From Cycas panzhihuaensis (lineage: Eukaryota > Cycadophyta), in contig CM041465.1 of NCBI GenBank assembly GCA_023213395.1, positions 148,745,741-148,809,740 of the forward strand: DNA of 64,000 bases, written 5' to 3'. How positions within the stretch are numbered: position 1 is the stretch's first letter; each line of letters starts with the position of its first letter. The notes beneath the pieces are model-generated. The model was not told where the DNA came from. It made no database searches and saw only the letters and a program-made list of their open reading frames with translations. The translations under genes and the position numbers were made by a program. Below, in pieces: positions 31,062 to 42,306 of this stretch.

Positions 31062-32008
31062 TTAAGAGTTAGTATCGATTTCTAAAGATTCATCAGGACA
31101 ATTGAGACCCATATAATTCAAATTACTTGATTTATTGTCAATTGAGAAACATTTGGATAACAAATTACAATGAAATGAGAGGGGTTGTACTTCATAAGAG
31201 TTGTCCATCCAATATTTAATCATATTTGTTGTATCTTCTTCATCCGATGATGCTTTTGATGGTAGTTCTCTATAGATGTTTGGTTTGAAATCTTCCGCAT
31301 TATTCATGTGTGCAATCTCCTTTGAGGTATGATATAGGTTGGCCTCGTCAAAGGTTGAAGAGGTCTCTTGAGTAGCCACTATGGTGTTGGATGCATTGTC
31401 TGGGATAACTTCAGCTGTGTACTTTCTCTTTGTCAACATGGGAAGGACGACCTCGTTACCTCCATCTGTTAGTGTAAAAGTTACGTCTCTCCAACTTTAT
31501 AGGCAATCTGTTTAGTATAGCCATGATCTCCCTAGTAACGTCGGATAGGAGATCATGTCTTTGACGGTATCCACAATTGTGAAATCTACTGGAACAATGA
31601 TGCCTGTTACATTTACTTGCATGCTTTCTAGACGTTCCATTGGTTTCACTAGCAACTCATTTGCTAGTTTTAATGAATAATTTGTGGGCGTTAGTCATGG
31701 GTTCCCCGATTGTTTCTATGTTTGGGTTTGTAGTACATTCACTGCGCTCCACCATCAACAGTAACATTCTATAATGTTATTCCTAGAATGCTTATATCCA
31801 CTATAGGATCAAGGTCGCACGAGGGTTTGATTTTATGCAAATTTCGGGAGATTTCTTTTGGATGAATTTTTCCTCCTTTGATCCAATTGATTACCTTTTC
31901 TAGTGGAATGGTTAAGTTCAATTGTTTAACCAAATCTTCTATTAATACTAATTTTTGTAGGAGTTCTTCTGATTTTGGGGATGCTTCACATGGGTCCTCT
32001 ACCAACAT
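31062..32008 (-). pseudogene. OTA-Gypsy protease and flank
   Basis: The frame 31769-32008 (EELLQKLVLIEDLVKQLNLT, then DLDPIVDISILGITL) leads after one stop into NVTVDGGAQ, the Athila/Tat protease site. The following part (LKLANE, TGIIVPVDFTIVDTVKDMI, then PTLLGRSWLY, about 31490-31680, with frameshifts) is the conserved protease C-terminal half. The open frame 31062-31439 (125 codons, acidic) continues into the spacer. Catalytic Asp present; frame broken. Confidence 0.7.
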
Positions 32009-32195
32009 TTTTTTTTAGTTCTTTTATTCTTTCTTCGATATACTTGTTTAACTTTTGGTTTTCCTAGTGGTAAGGATTTGGCTACTTCCTCCCTGGCAGC
32101 TTCTTCCAATGCTCTTTTTACAACTGCGAAGCAGTTGATTTCCAGTCCTGGGTCGGGGTAGTATTTTTCTACCTCATTTTTCTTATTTTGCAAGT

Positions 32196-33639
32196 TTACG
32201 TTTTTAGGGGAAGTAGATATAATTCCTCTGTTGTGTGCATACTTGACCCGCAACTTTTACATAGGTAAGGACACTCTTTTTGAATTTTTGCCACTGGACA
32301 ATCTGATTTCCAGTGTCCATACTCTAGGCAGATTAGGCATCTTCCCAATGGAGGTTTCTTCCTTGGGTTTTTGGGTTGTGTGTGTGTCATATATATTGTT
32401 CTAGTGTTAGGGTTGTTTCTTCCGCGTCCTCTTCCTCTGGCATTCATGCCTCTTGTGTTGAAGTAGGATTCCCAAGTGCTATGTGTGCCTTGATCACAAA
32501 TGTGACACCAAGTGTTTTGTTTTCTCATTCTAGCATTGCATTCACATTCCTTAGTGGTGTGAGTGTCTTCCTCACAAATGTGACACCATTTTTCTATATG
32601 TGCTTCCTTACTCCTATCTTTGCCTGACTCTTCTCATGAGTTATCTCGGTATTTGTGTTCTTGTAGTTTTAATCTTGCCACTTCTTTCCTGAGGGCTTCT
32701 ATTTCTGAATTGTCTTCCGTTTTGGCCATTTGAAACAAAGGCCTATTGAGGTTTTGATCTTTTAATTCTTTATGTCCTCTTGAAGCCTCATGACAAGGGG
32801 GTCATAAGCTATCTTTTTTGTATCGATATCCTTTTCAAAATCTAATGCCAATTCTTGCACATGCTTGTATGACTTCAATGGGTGCAAGGCCATTGCATTC
32901 CTCAACTTAGTGTTTAATCCATTCACAAAGAAAGTTCACATACTTAGATTTGTGATTTTTTCTCCCTTCGTCATTGTGGAGGCTATCATGTCAATTCTGC
33001 TGATGTATGTCATTACTGATTCTCCGGGCTTTTGCTGAATTTCCCTCCGGTTAGTTCTATAATGTCATTATTGCGGTACTTCAAAAATCTTTCTTCAAAA
33101 TCCTTATTGATTTCGTTCCAGGATTTTTGTGGATCCAATTGCTAGTACCAAGCTAATGGCACACCTCTTAATGAGTAAGCAAATCTTTCTTTGATCTCTG
33201 TTTCATCTGTGATTTTCTCAGTGTTTATCAATCTTTGAAAGAGGTAAATGTGCTCTATTGCATCCTTAGAATCGTCAAAGATAAGCTTCCCAAATTCCTT
33301 ATGATGTGCCATTATGGAGTTGTTCCTTCCCTCCTCCCTTCAAGGTGGGATTGTCTCCTTCCCTTCTGAAAACTTTTAATCAGATCTCCTTAGCGGAGTT
33401 TCCTCCCCACTGTTCCCTTTCTCGTATAAGGGATTATGAATAGGTGACTTTAGTTGTATTACAACCGGTACTCCTGGTATCTCTACCGCCACTGGAGTTG
33501 TTATTATATATGACTGATTCTCACTTCCCTCTAGTGGATCTTCAAACAGTTGTCTAATCAGATGATTTTCCCAACGCGCCTGGGGACCTTCCTTTGCCAT
33601 TTCTTCGTTACCACTTAGGTCCTTTGGAGTAGAGTCCAA
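32196..33639 (-). pseudogene. OTA-Gypsy gag
   Basis: The likely start is at 33639 (MDSTPKDLSGNEEMAKEGPQ). The capsid part near 33330-32760 reads HLFQRLINTEK, AYSLRGVPLAWY, FEERFLKYRNNDII and ALDFEKDI. The C-terminal open frame 32196-32528 holds a CCHC knuckle (CLICLEYGHWKSDC), flanked by two half-knuckles (CHICDQGTHS upstream, CKSCGSSMHT downstream) and an Arg/Gly-rich stretch GRGRGR. Stops and shifts interrupt the capsid. Confidence 0.72.
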
Positions 33640-34107
33640 ACTTAGTTCTGCTTCAAGGTTGCTTGTTTCTTTTGTTTCGTCTTCTTCTCTTTTATCCTCA
33701 GTCTTCTCTTCCTTCTTGTGATACTTTTCTTAAGCATGTGTGATCATAGGCTCCCCTTGGCCTCTATTTTCTGTATCCCGTGGTGTTTGGGCGCCACTTG
33801 CCTCATATCCTCCTATTGATTCACTTTCACACTCCTTTTTCTCTAGACGTAATCTCCTTGCTCTTGTTAGTTGTTTCTCTTTGGACCATCTTAAGGCTCT
33901 CTACCTGCTTGATTTTGTTATTCCCCGAGGTTTTGTTTGGGACTCCTCCACCTTCGAAGGTCGTTTAGGTGGCATTAGAAGATCCCCCTGGTTGTCTAGG
34001 CTTAGTTAGAGCCTACCATCATTGTGACAACTAGGGTGACTTGCCCTTTATACATAGAGTCTCTGGCTTTTCTTCCCTCCACTAGTGGACTTAGGCAACA
34101 AAACCAA
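33640..34107 (-). other. OTA-Gypsy leader and possible PBS
   Basis: Between Gag and LTR. On the minus strand ATTGGTTTTGTTGCC near 34093-34107 lies next to the LTR and loosely resembles the TTGGCGCCGTTGCC-type PBS used by Athila/Tat elements, with C to T changes. The assignment is tentative. Confidence 0.4.
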
Positions 34108-34976
34108 TGTTGACCTAAAATATGCTCCCTACTGAGAGATATCCACTTGTCAAGGTTTCCAATGTAGTCTAGGGTGTGTACACATGGTCGACATACATAT
34201 TATTCATCATTTACGCCACATAAGTCCACAGTTCATTCATACACATAGCAATCATAATGCATTCCTTATTAAGTACACATGAAATCCACACAACTTTGCA
34301 ATATCATTAAACAATATTCATTGTCTTTACATCATATTTTCATCCATACATTGCTGGTTGGTCATCCATACCAGACTAGACCCAAAAGGATTGATTAACT
34401 CAGCTCTCACATCCATCCCAATGGACGGATGTGCTTATATACACTATGCGCCCTTGCTAAGGAACGATTGTGACTAAAAGTCACGATCGTCTGCTTTCCT
34501 TAACAGATGCCCTTTCACTAGTTAATCTGTTTTGTTGCTTGATTAATCTGTTTGTTTGTCCATATGGTTTGGTCCACGTGTCTTTCCTTTGCTCAATCTG
34601 TTCTGCAAGCATTCCCGATGCATTCTTGGTTGTACAACGTGCATTCCTACATTGTGCGGTGCATTCTTGTGATAGAATGGTCTTGGTTTCTGGCTGTTTT
34701 TCGTATATTCTTCTTCCTAAACGCATGTTGAATGATTGCCCTGCAATTATCCACTGTGTGAACCTGATTTCATCATATGTTCCCCTTCATAGACACATAG
34801 GTGTCAATTTCATTTGCAACAGTGAGCCCAACATGCATATGATAGGAAATATAATAATCACAGCAGATGTCATTAGATAACAATTATCCCAGCATGCACA
34901 ACTCATATATTTTTAGTAGTAACTCAATATATATGGATAACAGGTCATTCACAAACATAATATTAGATTCCCAACA
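34108..34976 (-). repeat. OTA-Gypsy 5' LTR (candidate)
   Basis: Ends tgttgacc ... cccaaca give the TGTTG/CAACA termini. On the minus strand a TATATAAG box lies near 34433-34440. There is no partner copy in the window because the element is truncated, so the boundaries rest on the termini and on the Gag orientation only. Confidence 0.55.
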
Positions 34977-35630
34977 GTGCTCTTAAATTATTACAATAAT
35001 AATAGTACATATTAGATGAAACTTCAATAAATAATAATGCCCTCTTCGAGGCGAGGGTCTCCTTCCAGGTGGCTGTTGGAGCGCATGACGCTAACTATCA
35101 CAAGGAAGTCCTCTTCCCAAATCACCCTGGGGCTTTTGGTGTAATGGCAACTTGTGACAAGTGGTATCGAGGCGACCTGTGGTTCAAAACCGGTCTTGTG
35201 TACCGCGGTAGCGCACCTGGATATTCGTGAAGGCGTTGTGTCCCGCCGAAGAACGCCGTGGTGGACATGCCAATCTGTGTAGGTACAACCGACTCCTTGT
35301 GATGGGGGAGTGTTGGAGCGCATGACACTAACTATGACAAGGAAGTCCTCTTCCCAAATCACCGCGGGGCTTTTGGTGTAATGGCAACTTGTGACAGTGG
35401 CACAATAGTGCCTAATGGTCCAAGGCTATTATTTCAGATAAGACATCCAATTTTCCAAAAGATGTTTATAAATAAGGCTTCTCTATTTATAGCCTTTTAG
35501 ATCAACTTCAAAATTTTCCTTTAAAAAATACTGACTTCCTTTAATTTATGGATGCAATGGCTATCCTGTAAAAATTGACTTCCTTATTTCTCCTAAGAAA
35601 CCAACTTCCTCATAATTTAGGAACATAACA
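34977..35630 (-). repeat. Gypsy-4 3' LTR remnant
   Basis: The segment ccctcttcgaggcgagggt near 35040-35058 matches the Gypsy-3 LTR (ccctcttcgaggtgaggta). A minus-strand TATA box (TATAAATAG) lies at 35483-35492. The LTR ends gaacataaca, followed by the PPT complement actcccctcac (35631-35641). It hosts the TRIM at 35074-35396. The left part is cut by the OTA-Gypsy LTR. Confidence 0.65.
35074..35396 (+). mobile_element. TRIM (miniature LTR element), complete
   Basis: 323 bp. Two 86-bp terminal repeats (35074-35159 and 35311-35396) start TGTTGGAGCG and end TTGTGACA and differ at four positions. A PBS (TGGTATCGAGGC, 35162-35173) follows the first after two bases and a PPT (gatgggggag, 35301-35310) abuts the second. 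The target duplication gtggc is perfect (35069-35073 and 35397-35401). The 151-bp interior has no coding capacity and, like the repeats, is GC-rich against the AT-rich surroundings. It moves only with enzymes provided in trans. No 5S rRNA-like block of the Cassandra type was recognised. Confidence 0.92.
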
Positions 35631-37684
35631 ACTCCCCTCACTTTAAAATACTTTGCCCTCAAAGTATAGGCAATTGCATGTGGGGTTGTTTGGTCTTGCT
35701 TTGCTAAGTTCTTCCATCCGTCGCCTTCTAAGTCCTGTATGTCATAAAAATTTGATCCAATTTGGTGCCTTCTATTGGAGATAATTGACATGTAACCTAA
35801 ACTTGTCGATACTTGTGTTTGGGATTTGCTGCTAGTTGTATTTTGTCCTATATAGAAGTGATTGTTGAACCTATGTGGTGTTGATGACGTTGGGTCAATA
35901 TTTTGTATCGTGGTTGCACATCTTCACCTCAATTGGTATTGCTCAAGGTATGAGAGGTGTTGAGAAAGTTGAGGGGATTTGAAAAAGGGGAAACAAAGTG
36001 ATTTTGGGAAGTGATCAATAAAGTGGACATAAGGGTCATATGATTGTGATTACATAATGCAAGAAGGAATGGGAGACATTGAGGTCAATGAGGTGAGCAA
36101 CAATAGTTTTGAAAGTGTAGAAAACAAAGATAAAAGAGAAATATAATGAGAATTACATGAGGTTTGGAAATTGGCTGGAATAGAGAGGGGGATTAGTAAA
36201 GTGTTAGTTGGATTGCTAGTGTTCTTTGGGGAAAAAGGCAGACGGGGGATTAAAGATAGACACTCTTTATGGGGAAAAGATTTTAGTAGGGGTTCAAGAA
36301 TAGGGGTAGGTCTATATGAAAGATTTAATGGAAATAAACAATGAGTGATGTATCAGAGCGTGGAAGGTTAGAATAGACAGGATAAGGCCTTTAAAAGGGG
36401 CAATCATTTTTTTGGGAGGTGAAACATGATGAAGGGAGGATGGAAGGTTTTGAACATCTTGCTGAGGAAAGTCTCTAGGGGATGAAGGAACACGTAAGTG
36501 GAGAATTGAACTAGGGTTGTAAACAAGGATTGGAATATGTCCTATGAAGAATTTGGAGTTAAAGTTTTAGGAGTTTGGACATCTGTGGGATAAGGGGGGA
36601 GAGGGTTTTCTACAACTATTGAGCATGGGAACGAGAGAGGATAGATGAAACTACTGAATGAAATGTGCATGTGCAACACAGGGTCCATGTTAAATACCTT
36701 GTTGGATTTGTTGGATTGGATGGACTCTCCCTTGGGCTATTTAAGTCCTTCTTCATAACGTTGAATAGGTCCTCCTTGCTCCACTAAATCTTGCTCTGAT
36801 TCTTTGGCATCTTCTTGTTGCTTGTGCCCTGGTTGACGTTGACATGCTTCCTCTTCTCAAGGTTCGTCTTCCTTGTGGTGCACTTCTTCTTGGTGCCTCT
36901 CTTCTACTTGAGTTAGGTTTTTTAGACAACTCTATCTTGGTCCCATTGATGAGCTGCCATACAAAATGAAACTTGAAACCAAAACCAATTTGGCTAAGTA
37001 ATTTTGGTTCAGCTGGCCATTTAATAAATCAGTCAAGAGCTTCTGCTATCAAATAGTGCTAAACACATGGTCCATAAATTTCAAGCTCTGTATTTGGTGA
37101 GAATCTGTGTACTTGGTGAGAATATGCAATATTCGTCAATATGTTGAAGCCGTCATGTAGCTAGCATGCTTTCTCCTAGGGAGAAATCTTGGACTCTCTA
37201 AAAATTTTGCATTAAGCGGAACCTCTACATTGTCTTTTCTAAGTTCTCCATTTTTCTTTGTTAATAAGAGTTGGAACTTCAAGGATTATCTACACTAAAA
37301 ACTAGTTAGAACTATACCATATGACCACTCAAATTGATCATCTCCAAACTAGGGTTCTAATGATTTAGACGACATTGAAATCCAGTACTTGTAGCTATAG
37401 TTATGGATGGAAATGTTCAAGTACCTTGTTTGTAACGTAAAATTGAAAAAAAAAAAAAGAAATAAGGAAAAGAAATCTTAAACCCTTTTAAAACTTTTTG
37501 GCCCCTGGTCACTTCAGTCTTCTATATGACCACCCTTTGTTTGCAAGGAGCCCAATGGGCGAACGTCTACAGATACAAAATTATGGCTTAATTAAAAAAA
37601 ACATAGGGTAAAATAATATAGCCTAGCTCGATCATATCCATGTAAATGTCAAATGAATTCTACTACCTACATGCGCTACGTTGC
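35631..37684 (-). other. Decayed sequence left of Gypsy-2
   Basis: 35631-35800 resembles, on the minus strand, the chromodomain tail and PPT region of Gypsy-2 (ctttgagggcaaag before the purine tract), so it is the 3' end of Gypsy-4. About 36000-36660 is a purine-rich, strikingly C-poor block. About 36790-37200 has a minus-strand frame with few stops (PAEPKLLSQIGFGF, then KFHFVWQLINGTKIEL) that I do not recognise. 37440-37684 is AT-rich with an A run and shows no similarity to the missing part of the Gypsy-2 LTR. Confidence 0.4.
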
Positions 37685-37791
37685 AGGGATGTCGGAATTG
37701 ACTTTCGTCTAAACCGTTGGAATCGTCGTTCAGAGGCCTATCATTTGAATGCTTATATGCTATAACTTTGACCATATTTTGGAGTGCTACA
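37685..37791 (-). repeat. Gypsy-2 3' LTR stub
   Basis: 107 bp identical to the corresponding part of 42824-42930 except for one A/G difference. It is followed by the PPT complement (tcccctcccc, from 37793). The remaining about 500 bp of LTR are missing. Confidence 0.9.
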
Positions 37792-37821
37792 AGTCCCCTC
37801 CCCTTGAAATTGTGCTTTGCC

Positions 37822-39125
37822 CTCAAAGCATTGGCAGGTTTGGAAATTGTTTTAACCATTCTTCGTTTTCCCAAGTGGAGTCTTTAATATCCAGGTTCTT
37901 CCATTTGATGAGGTCTTTGTTTGATGCATACGGACCTAAGAGATCGGGTGCGGGATTGTAAGATTCCTTCAGATTCTAGCGTCATCTTTCCTTCCTCATC
38001 GAGCTCTGGTATGCTGGATTGAGGAACGATCTTTTCCCCAATTTTCTTCTTTAGACAGGATACATGGAAAACATTATGAATTTTTGTGTTTTCTGGGAGT
38101 TCTAACTTGTAGGCGACTTCACCTACTTTGGAAGTGATTTTGTAAGGACCAAAGTATCTAGGTGCTAGCTTTTGATTGTTTCTTTTCTGTAAGGACATTT
38201 GTTTGTATGGTTGAAGGCGTAAGAAGACCCAATCTCCTACTTCAAATTGTCGTTCAGAGCGTTTTAGATCGGCCTGTTGTTTCATTCTATTTTGTGCAAT
38301 TGCTAGGTTATCCTTCAATTTGCTGATGGTTTCCTCCATTTGCTTCCGATGTTCTTCGATTGCCTGGACCCGTGAAGGTCTATTCCAGGTTAATAATGAT
38401 GGTGGCATATAGCCATACAAAGCCTGGAAAGGTGTCATTTTTGTTGAAGAATGATATGTGGTGTTGTACCACCATTCTGCTAAATGTAACCATTGATGCC
38501 ATTGCTTTTGTTTGTCTGAGCAGAAGTTTCTCAAGTATCCTTCTAAGCATTTGTTGACAATCTCTGTTTGCCCATCCGTCTGAGGATGGTATGATGTGCT
38601 CATCTTGAGTTTTGTGCCTGCAATTTTGAATAGATCCTGCCAAAATTTACTAGTAAATTTTGGGTCACGGTCACTTACAATTGCTTTAGGAAAACCATGC
38701 AACCTATGGATCTCCTTCATATATAGTTCTGCCACGTCGCTGGCCTTAGCTGTCGATTTCAGTCCTCTGAAGTGGCCATATTTGGTGAGGCGATCTATGA
38801 TGACCAGAATTGCGTCCTTTCCTTCAGAGCAAGGTAATCCGGTTATAAAATCCATGGATATTTCATCCCATTTTTGTTCTGGCGTTGGCAGCGGCTGGAG
38901 TAACCCTGGCATTTTTATGCATTCGATCCTGTTTCGTTGACAGGTATCACATTCTGCCACGAACTTTTGAACGTCTGTTTTTAATCCTTTCCAATAAAAT
39001 GAAGCTCTTATCTTCCTGTATGTCTTGTCAATCCCTGTGTGACCTGCTATCAGTGTGGAATGGCCTTCTTGTAATATTATCTCCTTTAGCCCTGATCTTC
39101 TAGGAATGCAAATCTTTCCTTTCAC
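37822..39125 (-). pseudogene. Gypsy-2 integrase with C-terminal chromodomain
   Basis: The open frame 37884-39125 (413 codons) has the HHCC zinc region (GHTGIDKTYRKI, then CDTCQRNR) and the catalytic core: D in MDFITGLP, D in VSDRDPKF, E in GQTEIVNKCLEGY. The C-terminal part has GDWVFLRLQPYKQMSLQK and KIHNVFHVSCLKKK. The chromodomain starts EGILQSRTRSLR. A frameshift then sends the open frame into an unrelated tail, while LIKWKNLDIKDSTWENEEWL continues in another frame to about 37822. The integrase catalytic residues are intact. The chromodomain, which targets insertion to marked chromatin in this group, is split. Confidence 0.9.
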
Positions 39126-39146
39126 GAGTATTATTCCTGTTGTATC

Positions 39147-40404
39147 TCATATGAGCCGTTTGTCCTTCCTTACTTTGTCGATCAATTGTTTGTACTTCGG
39201 ATCGTTGTCGTATTCCTTCTTTAATGTCTCATGCCAGGCTGGAGTAGCCACTGATATTGTATGTAGTGCTGGTTTCTCGTGAGTTTCTTCTGGAATTCTT
39301 GAGAGAGCGTCTGCTATGACATTGTCTTTGCCCTTTTTGTACACAATGGAGAAATCAAATGTTTGTAATTTGCTCACCCACTTTTGTTGTTAAATCGACG
39401 GTGTCTTCTGATTTAAGAAGTATTTGAGACTGTCGTGGTCCGTTCGTACTTGGAAGGAACTGCCTAGTAAATACTGTCTCCACTGATTGATTGCGTGCAT
39501 TATGGTTAGCATGTCCTTATTATAGATGGGCTTTAACTTTTCTCTGTTATTCAATTTCCTGCTCTCGTACGCTATCGGTCTTTCGTCTTGTAATAGGACA
39601 GCTCCTATGCCAAACCTTGAAGCATCGCATTCCAAGATGAATGGTTTTGAGAAGTCTGGGGCTGCTAAAACTGGGGCTCTTACCATTGCGCTTTTTAGTT
39701 CTTCAAATGCTTTGTTGGCCGTTTCGTTCCATGTGAAAGCATCCTTTTTTGTCAGATCTGTAAGTGGAGCTGCTATGTTAGCATATCCTCTTATGAATTT
39801 CCTGAGTTATCCGGCTACTCCTAGGAAGCTATGAACTCCCGTGACATTCTTTGGTGTTGGCCATTCTATTATTGCTTGGACCTTCTTGGGGTCGACTTTG
39901 ATTCCATTTGGAGTAATGATATGACCGAGGTATTCGAGTTCCTGTTGGCCAAAAGAGCATTTTTTCTTGTTTGCAAAGAATAAACCTTTTGCTAAAATTT
40001 CTAGGGCTAATCTCAAGTGTTTCAAATGTTCTCTCCATGTTTTGCTGTAAATGAGGATATCATCAAAAAAGATTAGTACGAATTTCCTCAAACATTCCTT
40101 GAATGTGGAGTTCATAGTGGCACTGGAACGTTCTTTGGGCGTTGGTTAGACCAAATGGCATCACTTTGAATTGAGCAGTCCCTCATGAGTTACGAATCTT
40201 TGTCTTGTGGACGTTCCCCTCTTTTACTCGAATTTGATGGTAACCCGATCGGAGGTCTATCTTAGAGAAGTATTGCGCTCCATGTATTTCGTCTAGTAGG
40301 TCATCGATCCCGGATAGGATATCTATTTTTCTGATCAACTTGTTCAATCCCACCTTAATCTCGCACATCCCGATTGTGCCATCTTTCTTAGGGCTAACAA
40401 CCAC
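39147..40404 (-). pseudogene. Gypsy-2 reverse transcriptase and RNase H
   Basis: RT N-part at 40183-40404 (WLVVSPKKDGTIGMCEIK-type entry, IDDLLDEIHGAQYFSKIDL, RSGYHQIRVKEG). The palm lies at 39807-40115 with the catalytic LIFFDDILIYSKTW and LEYLGHIITPNGI. RNase H at 39390-39686 has FILECDASRFGIGAVLLQDE and INQWRQYLLGS. The tethering part 39147-39377 has FDFSIVYKKGKDNVIADAL. The frames are separated by single stops (near 39806, 39387 and 39144) and by a shift near 40150. Catalytic residues are present throughout. Confidence 0.88.
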
Positions 40405-40538
40405 CGGGATGCAAATGGGCTTATGCTACTACGAATATGGTCTGTGCAAGTAATTCTCTGGTTATGTTCTCGATCTCTTTCCTCATGTGGTATGGATGCT
40501 GCATGGCCTTATGTTCAGGTGTTGCTCACGGAATTAAA

Positions 40539-41090
40539 TCAATCGCGTCTTTGAATTTCTCTTGCTGGCGGTAATCCTTTTGGTTCTTCGAATACTTGTT
40601 TATATTCGTCCAAGATGTAATGTATTTCCGTTGAAATTTCTTGGATTTCTATCTTGTGGCATGACACTATGTATGTGGGTGCTTTCTTCTGCATGATTCT
40701 TTCCATTCTGTGAGATGACACTAATTGTGTCGGTGGATATTTAGGTCCCCGTAGTATGTATTTGGTGCCGTTTATTCGGAAGCACATGACTCTGGTCATG
40801 TAGTTGGTGACTATATTTCCTAAGGTTTGTAACCACTGTACCCCTAGGACTATATCAACGCCTCCTATCTGCATTGCAAACATATTCGATATCAGCGGGT
40901 ACTCACCAATTTTCAGGTTGATGTTTCTACAGAATCCTCCGCAAGGTGCCGTCTTCCCGTTAGCAATTGAGACCTGGAAGGTTTTTAATGGTTCCACCTT
41001 GATTCCCAACTTTTGGGTTGTTGGTCTGTTGATAAAATTATGCGTGCTCCCACTATCCACTAACACCGCTATTGGGGCTCCTTTCAACAT
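40539..41090 (-). pseudogene. Gypsy-2 aspartic protease
   Basis: An open frame of 183 codons. The retropepsin site VLVDSGSTHNFINRP is intact near its start, followed by GGVDIVLGVQWLQTLGNI and the linker to RT (YILDEYKQVFEEPKGLPPA). The length and order match chromovirus protease. The link to Gag upstream is broken by a shift near 41180. Confidence 0.88.
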
Positions 41091-41263
41091 CCCTTGAAAT
41101 CTTAGTGTTTGAGTTGCCGTGCTTTGACCTGTTATGGCTTGCAGAGATATTTGAACATTTTCTGTATCGATTTCTAGTAGTTCATCTAGTTCTACTGTTC
41201 ATTGTTATCTTCTTGATGCCGGGTCGTATCTTCTTACATTTGTTCGGTATCTCCAATTCTTCA

Positions 41264-42185
41264 TTATTCAAAGATAAATACCTTCTTTCCCGGACATTGG
41301 TGCTCTCGATTCCATTTCCCTCCGCATTTGAAACAAGTACCTTTCTGTATGTGTTCTTGTCGCGTGGAGTTTTCCGTTGTATTCTTGATTGCAAGTGGAG
41401 CGTCTGATTTAACTCCTGACCTCTGCCAGTTCGTGTTAGATGGTGGAGCAAAATCCGTTCTACGCACGAAGGTAGGCTTGGTTTCTTTAAGTTCAGCTTC
41501 GACACATCGAGCGTGGTTTATGATGTCTTCTAATGCTCCATGTTGCTGCGCTAATACCTGGAATCTGATGGGGGCCTTGAGCCTGCTTATATATGTCTCC
41601 CTTAGACATTCCTGAGGAATGTTTGATGTAACCATACATTGTAACATCTGAAATTGTTCCGTATATTCGCGAATCATCTGCTGCAGTCTTGTCAACTGTG
41701 CAAAGTAATTCATAGACCAAGAGTCTTCATATTGGTTGATGATAGCTATTCTGAAATTTCTCCATTCCTCTTGCTGAGGTCCTTGCATCTTTTTCCACCA
41801 ATAATACCAATTCAAGGCTTGTCCATAGAGATGTAAGGAGGCAATGTGCACCATATCTATGCTTGGTGTTTTGTTTATTGCGAAATATGTTTCCATTTGA
41901 AGTAGCCATGCCCTTATGTCCCGTGTTTTTTCTGGATCGAATTTTTCTAATGCGATCTTTGGTCCTCCTTGATTTACATTTCTTCGCTGAAAAACAATTC
42001 CTTCCTTAAACCTACCTTCTGGGTTCCCCCGATCATTTCTTGATCCGAATCACATTACATTTTGGATGAGCTATCTCTTGTTTATCCAATCTTCCGTTTA
42101 GGTTCCTAATTTGTTGTGAAAGTTCTTCCATGACCGCTGTCAAGGTTTCTATTGCTTGTTCTTCTGAGTTGTGGGACCTCGGCAT
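41264..42185 (-). pseudogene. Gypsy-2 gag
   Basis: The probable start at 42185 (MPRSHNSEEQAIETL) lies about 120 bases after the PBS. A coiled stretch QQIRNLNGRLDKQE follows, then a stop at 42033 and a shift into 41264-41896 (210 codons). The capsid block there reads HIASLHLYGQALNWYYWW, with QQMIREYTEQFQML and LRETYISRLKAPIRFQV. A CCHC knuckle with short spacing ends it (CFKCGGKWNREHQC). One shift separates the two parts. Confidence 0.85.
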
Positions 42186-42306
42186 TTTGTTTTGTGGGCT
42201 GATTTTTCTGGATCTTAATTCCGTCTTGGTCCTTTCTGAATTGCTAGGGTGGGAGGGTGGGTCAAAATTTCCTTCCCCTCGTGAAAATTTCCCGCCTTGG
42301 AACGAA

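Larger units (their letters stand above)
29190..34976 (-). mobile_element. OTA-Gypsy (Athila/Tat-type), 3' truncated, minus strand
   Basis: Read from right to left: a 869-bp LTR (34108-34976), leader, a Gag with several zinc knuckles (32196-33639), an OTA-type protease with a DGGA site, a long spacer, and the beginning of RT (29190-29657). It stops abruptly near 29190, so RT palm, RNase H, integrase and 3' LTR are missing. The DGG(A/S) protease wording and the RT entry GIPPEIGMHHI and RPVKQR.YR are those of the plant Athila/Tat branch rather than chromoviruses. A reversed solo Copia LTR sits in it at 29658-30203. Confidence 0.75.

Noticed and set aside
35024-35362. 112-codon minus-strand ORF
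   Set aside because: It spans both TRIM repeats antisense to the element; TRIM elements are non-coding and the repeated protein segment simply mirrors the LTRs.
35074-35396. Cassandra-type TRIM
   Set aside because: No 5S rRNA-like promoter block could be recognised in the 86-bp repeats.
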